Shown: positions 32,516-33,904 of the stretch, one piece after another
Numbering within the stretch: position 1 is the first letter of the stretch
Layout of the letters: each line of letters begins with the position of its first letter
IMG/VR virus record: IMGVR_UViG_3300020283_000013
Coordinates: 1-33,904 of that record
DNA length: 33,904 nt
Reading direction: 5' to 3' (one strand)
Source of the DNA: a virus
The notes under the pieces: model-generated
The model's database searches: none
What the model was told of the DNA's origin: nothing
The model's input: only the letters and a program-made list of their open reading frames with translations
Program-made: the position numbers and the translations under genes

Positions 32516-32956
32516 TTAATTTTCGTTAAGTTCCCAATCTCTTTCATCGGGTCGATAATATGATGTAAGTTCTTCACCTTCTTGAATATCTCGTATCGCA
32601 AAGAACTCGTGTGTTTTTCGATCCCAAAATAAATTTGGAGTATGCGAATGATTTATATAATATTCAGTATACAGCATATTCAACGGAACGTCCAGTATGT
32701 ATGACTCAGTTTCTGGATTATACATACACATTCTTTCTACAAACTGCTCAATCTTAGTACCAACAAGTTTTTCAACCTTTTCCCAATGAATTTCATGATT
32801 TGGAAAATGATTCCAGTATTTTTTATCATAAAGAATTTCATCTTGTTTGATATCTCTCAAAGCAAAAACACCAACTCCTGCTCCCTCAATTAAACTTGGT
32901 TGTAAGCAGGTTTTGATGTCTTGTATCGATGAAATCATATCATCGTAACTATACAT
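32516..32956 (-). CDS. SET-domain protein, putative lysine methyltransferase
   Basis: SET-domain proteins transfer a methyl group from S-adenosylmethionine to lysine side chains. Counting from the Met at 32956, the 146-aa product has GAGVGVFAL (25-33), the S-adenosylmethionine-binding NHSHTPN (102-108, matching NHSxxPN), and the closing GEELTSYY (127-134, usually GEELTxDY, so Asp is Tyr here). There is no post-SET cysteine cluster, and the domain is close to the minimum size. I chose this start because GGGAG lies 10 bases upstream and it begins just after the 110-aa stop. The longer frame to 33049 would overlap that membrane gene by 89 bases. The target is unknown; host or phage ribosomal, DNA-binding or virion proteins are all possible. 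Confidence 0.82.
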   Translation of the reverse strand: MYSYDDMISSIQDIKTCLQPSLIEGAGVGVFALRDIKQDEILYDKKYWNHFPNHEIHWEKVEKLVGTKIEQFVERMCMYNPETESYILDVPLNMLYTEYYINHSHTPNLFWDRKTHEFFAIRDIQEGEELTSYYRPDERDWELNEN

Positions 32957-32960
32957 TACA

Positions 32961-33293
32961 TTACTGCTCCCACTTACCTTTTGTTTCCCATTCGATATAT
33001 TTCTTATTTCTCTCTTCCATATAATCCCAGAACCATTGGTTTGGGTCATCTGCGTAACTCACTTTTGGTTTTTTCTCTGTTTTTATATATTCAAGATTCT
33101 TCGATATCTCATCACGAATAATCCAATCGATATGTTTTGTGACCTGACCGAGTAACTGCTCCTCAAAAAGAGGACTCTTCATATATGCAAATACCAAGAG
33201 TCCACTTCCAAAAGTTATGTTTGAAATAATCAGAGCAGTGACAGCAATCCATCTTGTTCTAATTCGACTTGCTGTTCTCTCCAACTCATTCAT
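32961..33293 (-). CDS. Single-pass membrane protein (110 aa)
   Basis: The 110-aa protein has one clear hydrophobic segment, residues about 15-38 (WIAVTALIISNITFGSGLLV), preceded by basic residues (RTASRIRTR). By the positive-inside rule the short N-terminus is in the cytoplasm and the larger C-terminal domain (Lys/Glu/Trp-rich, DDPNQWFWDYMEERNKKYI) would be on the far side of the membrane. No lipobox or enzyme motif is seen. It overlaps the 48-aa gene as ATGA, with AGAGG at proper spacing, and ends just before the SET gene. A holin role is not excluded, but a single segment with a long tail is not diagnostic. Confidence 0.78.
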   Translation of the reverse strand: MNELERTASRIRTRWIAVTALIISNITFGSGLLVFAYMKSPLFEEQLLGQVTKHIDWIIRDEISKNLEYIKTEKKPKVSYADDPNQWFWDYMEERNKKYIEWETKGKWEQ

Positions 33294-33436
33294 CTTCCCT
33301 GACCTCTGTATCTTTTACGAGCCGAGTTACGGGACGTAGCGGAGTATTTCGAGTGTTTTCCCCGCCCTTGACGAGTTTTTTTGGGTCTTGACTCAGTAAT
33401 ATAAGCACTACCCATCATTCCTGTTTTTCTAGCCAT
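33290..33436 (-). CDS. Very basic 48-aa conserved-type protein
   Basis: The frame runs from the ATG at 33434-33436 to a TGA overlapping the next start (ATGA). The product starts MARKTGMMGSAYITESRPKK and ends SARKRYRGQGR, with Lys/Arg scattered throughout and almost no acidic residues. A ribosome binding site GAGGAA lies 10 bases upstream, inside the end of the preceding gene. It resembles small basic hypothetical proteins that I recall from T4-like cyanophages ('MARK.G..GSAY', 'SARKRYRGQG'), so it is likely a real gene. Nucleic acid binding is plausible from charge only. Confidence 0.78.
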   Translation of the reverse strand: MARKTGMMGSAYITESRPKKTRQGRGKHSKYSATSRNSARKRYRGQGR

Positions 33437-33632
33437 TATTTAAAGGTTCCTCAATATAAGGTTCATAAGTGATATCTTTTGATGTGAGTGTCTTATTGTA
33501 GTAACACTCAACTGCAAGGTCTTCCATAATGTCAAAGAGTTCTGATTCTGATACATTCCAGAAGATAACCTTGCCTTTACGGAGAACGTTGTAACGGTCT
33601 CCTACTTTCTTTTCTTTTTGCGGTTTTCCCAT
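33429..33632 (-). CDS. Conserved-type hypothetical protein (67 aa)
   Basis: The reading frame is open from 33665, but I take the Met at 33632 (MGKPQKEKKVGDRYNVLRKG) because the longer form would run 64 bases into the upstream micro-membrane gene. The product has a compact GDRYNVLRKGKVIFWNVSES segment followed by ELFDIMEDLA, a pattern I recall from small cyanophage hypothetical proteins. No known function, membrane segment or catalytic motif is seen. It overlaps the 30-aa gene by 31 bases and the 48-aa gene by 8. Neither candidate start has a strong Shine-Dalgarno, so coupling to the upstream gene is likely. Confidence 0.75.
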   Translation of the reverse strand: MGKPQKEKKVGDRYNVLRKGKVIFWNVSESELFDIMEDLAVECYYNKTLTSKDITYEPYIEEPLNNG

Positions 33633-33694
33633 TTGTTGAATACAAAAAGTCCGATTGCTACCCATATTAAAATTGTAAATCCGTAATTTCCCAT
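33602..33694 (-). CDS. Micro-membrane protein (30 aa)
   Basis: The frame runs from the ATG at 33692-33694 to TAG at 33602-33604. Residues about 4-20 (YGFTILIWVAIGLFVFN) form one hydrophobic segment, followed by a basic cytoplasmic-type tail (KWENRKKKRK). It starts 1 base after the stop of the 25-aa gene and its end overlaps the 67-aa gene by 31 bases. The hydrophobic-then-basic pattern is unlikely by chance, but it is short, so confidence is moderate. Confidence 0.6.
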   Translation of the reverse strand: MGNYGFTILIWVAIGLFVFNKWENRKKKRK

Positions 33695-33695
33695 G

Positions 33696-33773
33696 TTAAG
33701 AATGTGGATCGTAATACCGTAACAACAAGTATAATATAGCCATTATCAGTAATATTGAGATAATTGCAATCAT
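33696..33773 (-). CDS. Micro-membrane protein (25 aa)
   Basis: The frame runs from the ATG at 33771-33773 to TAA at 33696-33698. Nearly the whole peptide (MIAIISILLIMAILYLLLRY) is one hydrophobic helix with a short polar end (YDPHS). Its start overlaps the glycosyltransferase stop by one base (TAATG), as for other coupled pairs in this window. It is probably a translated micro-membrane peptide, but no family can be named. Confidence 0.55.
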   Translation of the reverse strand: MIAIISILLIMAILYLLLRYYDPHS

Positions 33774-33904
33774 TAGATTATCCTTGTCTTTTCGTGTCCG
33801 ACTCTGACCTGTGGGTCACACCAGATTTCAAATCCTGCTTCTTTTGCATCGAGGCAGAATGATACATCTTCACCGCACATGTCTTGAACTTCTCCTGATT
33901 CAAA
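33773..33904 (-). CDS. Glycosyltransferase-like protein, C-terminal end only
   Basis: The frame is open from the right window edge to TAA at 33773-33775 (43 residues). It contains GEDVSFCLDAKEAGFEIWCD then PQVRVGHEKTRII. The GED-x-x-[FL]-C-x-[RD]-A-x-x-x-G pattern followed by a 'xxVxH' segment is typical of the C-terminal acceptor-site region of GT-A fold (family 2) glycosyltransferases, where the Glu-Asp pair lies near the catalytic base and the His can bind metal. Only the end is present, so substrate cannot be inferred. Confidence 0.65.
   Translation of the reverse strand, partial: FESGEVQDMCGEDVSFCLDAKEAGFEIWCDPQVRVGHEKTRII

Noticed and set aside
32957-33049. A longer SET-gene start at 33049
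   Set aside because: It would overlap the 110-aa membrane gene by 89 bases and add a sequence unlike any SET N-terminus. The Met at 32956 has GGGAG at good spacing and follows the previous stop.
32961-33293. 110-aa membrane protein as a holin
   Set aside because: One hydrophobic helix and a long polar tail do not distinguish a holin from many phage membrane proteins, and no lysis gene is next to it.
33633-33665. A longer start at 33665 for the 67-aa gene
   Set aside because: It lies deep inside the 30-aa membrane gene and gives an N-terminus (MGSNRTFCIQQ) that reads like an out-of-frame copy of that gene.
1-33904. CRISPR array, tRNA genes, insertion sequences or attachment sites
   Set aside because: No regularly spaced direct repeats, no cloverleaf-like sequence, no transposase or integrase, and no intergenic space to hold them.

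Overview
The window is a late morphogenesis segment of an AT-rich, T4-like marine myovirus. The closest fit is a cyanomyovirus of Prochlorococcus or Synechococcus; a related marine T4-like phage of another host is possible. The evidence is side-by-side similarity to T4 neck, baseplate and terminase proteins as I know them (gp6, gp7, gp8, gp13, gp14, gp15, gp16, gp25), marine-phage structural families (DUF4815, YHYH), a phage speD, and T4-type late promoters (TATAAATA). Every supported gene is on the minus strand, so transcription runs from right to left. The window is almost fully coding: the only gaps that matter are about 30-40 bases long and hold late promoters. No tRNA, CRISPR array, insertion sequence or integrase is visible.

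Right end, read in the direction of transcription (33904 to 31477): the 3' end of a glycosyltransferase-like gene, two micro-membrane proteins (25 and 30 aa), a 67-aa conserved-type hypothetical, a very basic 48-aa protein, a 110-aa single-pass membrane protein, a SET-domain methyltransferase-like protein, a 229-aa unknown, and the polyamine enzyme SpeD. These genes overlap or nearly abut and look like one operon of accessory or host-modifying functions.

Middle (31448 to 4455): a late promoter, then gp25, gp6 and a 4407-aa gp7 homologue. A second late promoter precedes gp8, the 2487-aa DUF4815 protein and a 67-aa coiled-coil protein. A third late promoter precedes a 76-aa and a 547-aa fibre-like protein and a 64-aa coiled-coil protein. 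T4 has genes 9-12 and wac between 8 and 13. Here that slot holds unrelated-looking proteins, so this is where host attachment parts are expected.

Left end (4474 to 1): gp13, gp14 and gp15 (neck and tail completion), a basic protein with a T4-type capsid-targeting leader and prohead protease site, small terminase gp16, and a truncated Cys/Lys-rich protein.

The points most worth following up are: a putative new internal head protein packaged into the capsid; beta-repeat modules shared by gp14, gp8, DUF4815 and giant gp7; the giant gp7 with an embedded YHYH domain; a phage SET-domain protein; an EF-hand-like loop in gp15; and C-terminal 'GG[TN]F' codons that double as the ribosome binding site of the next gene.
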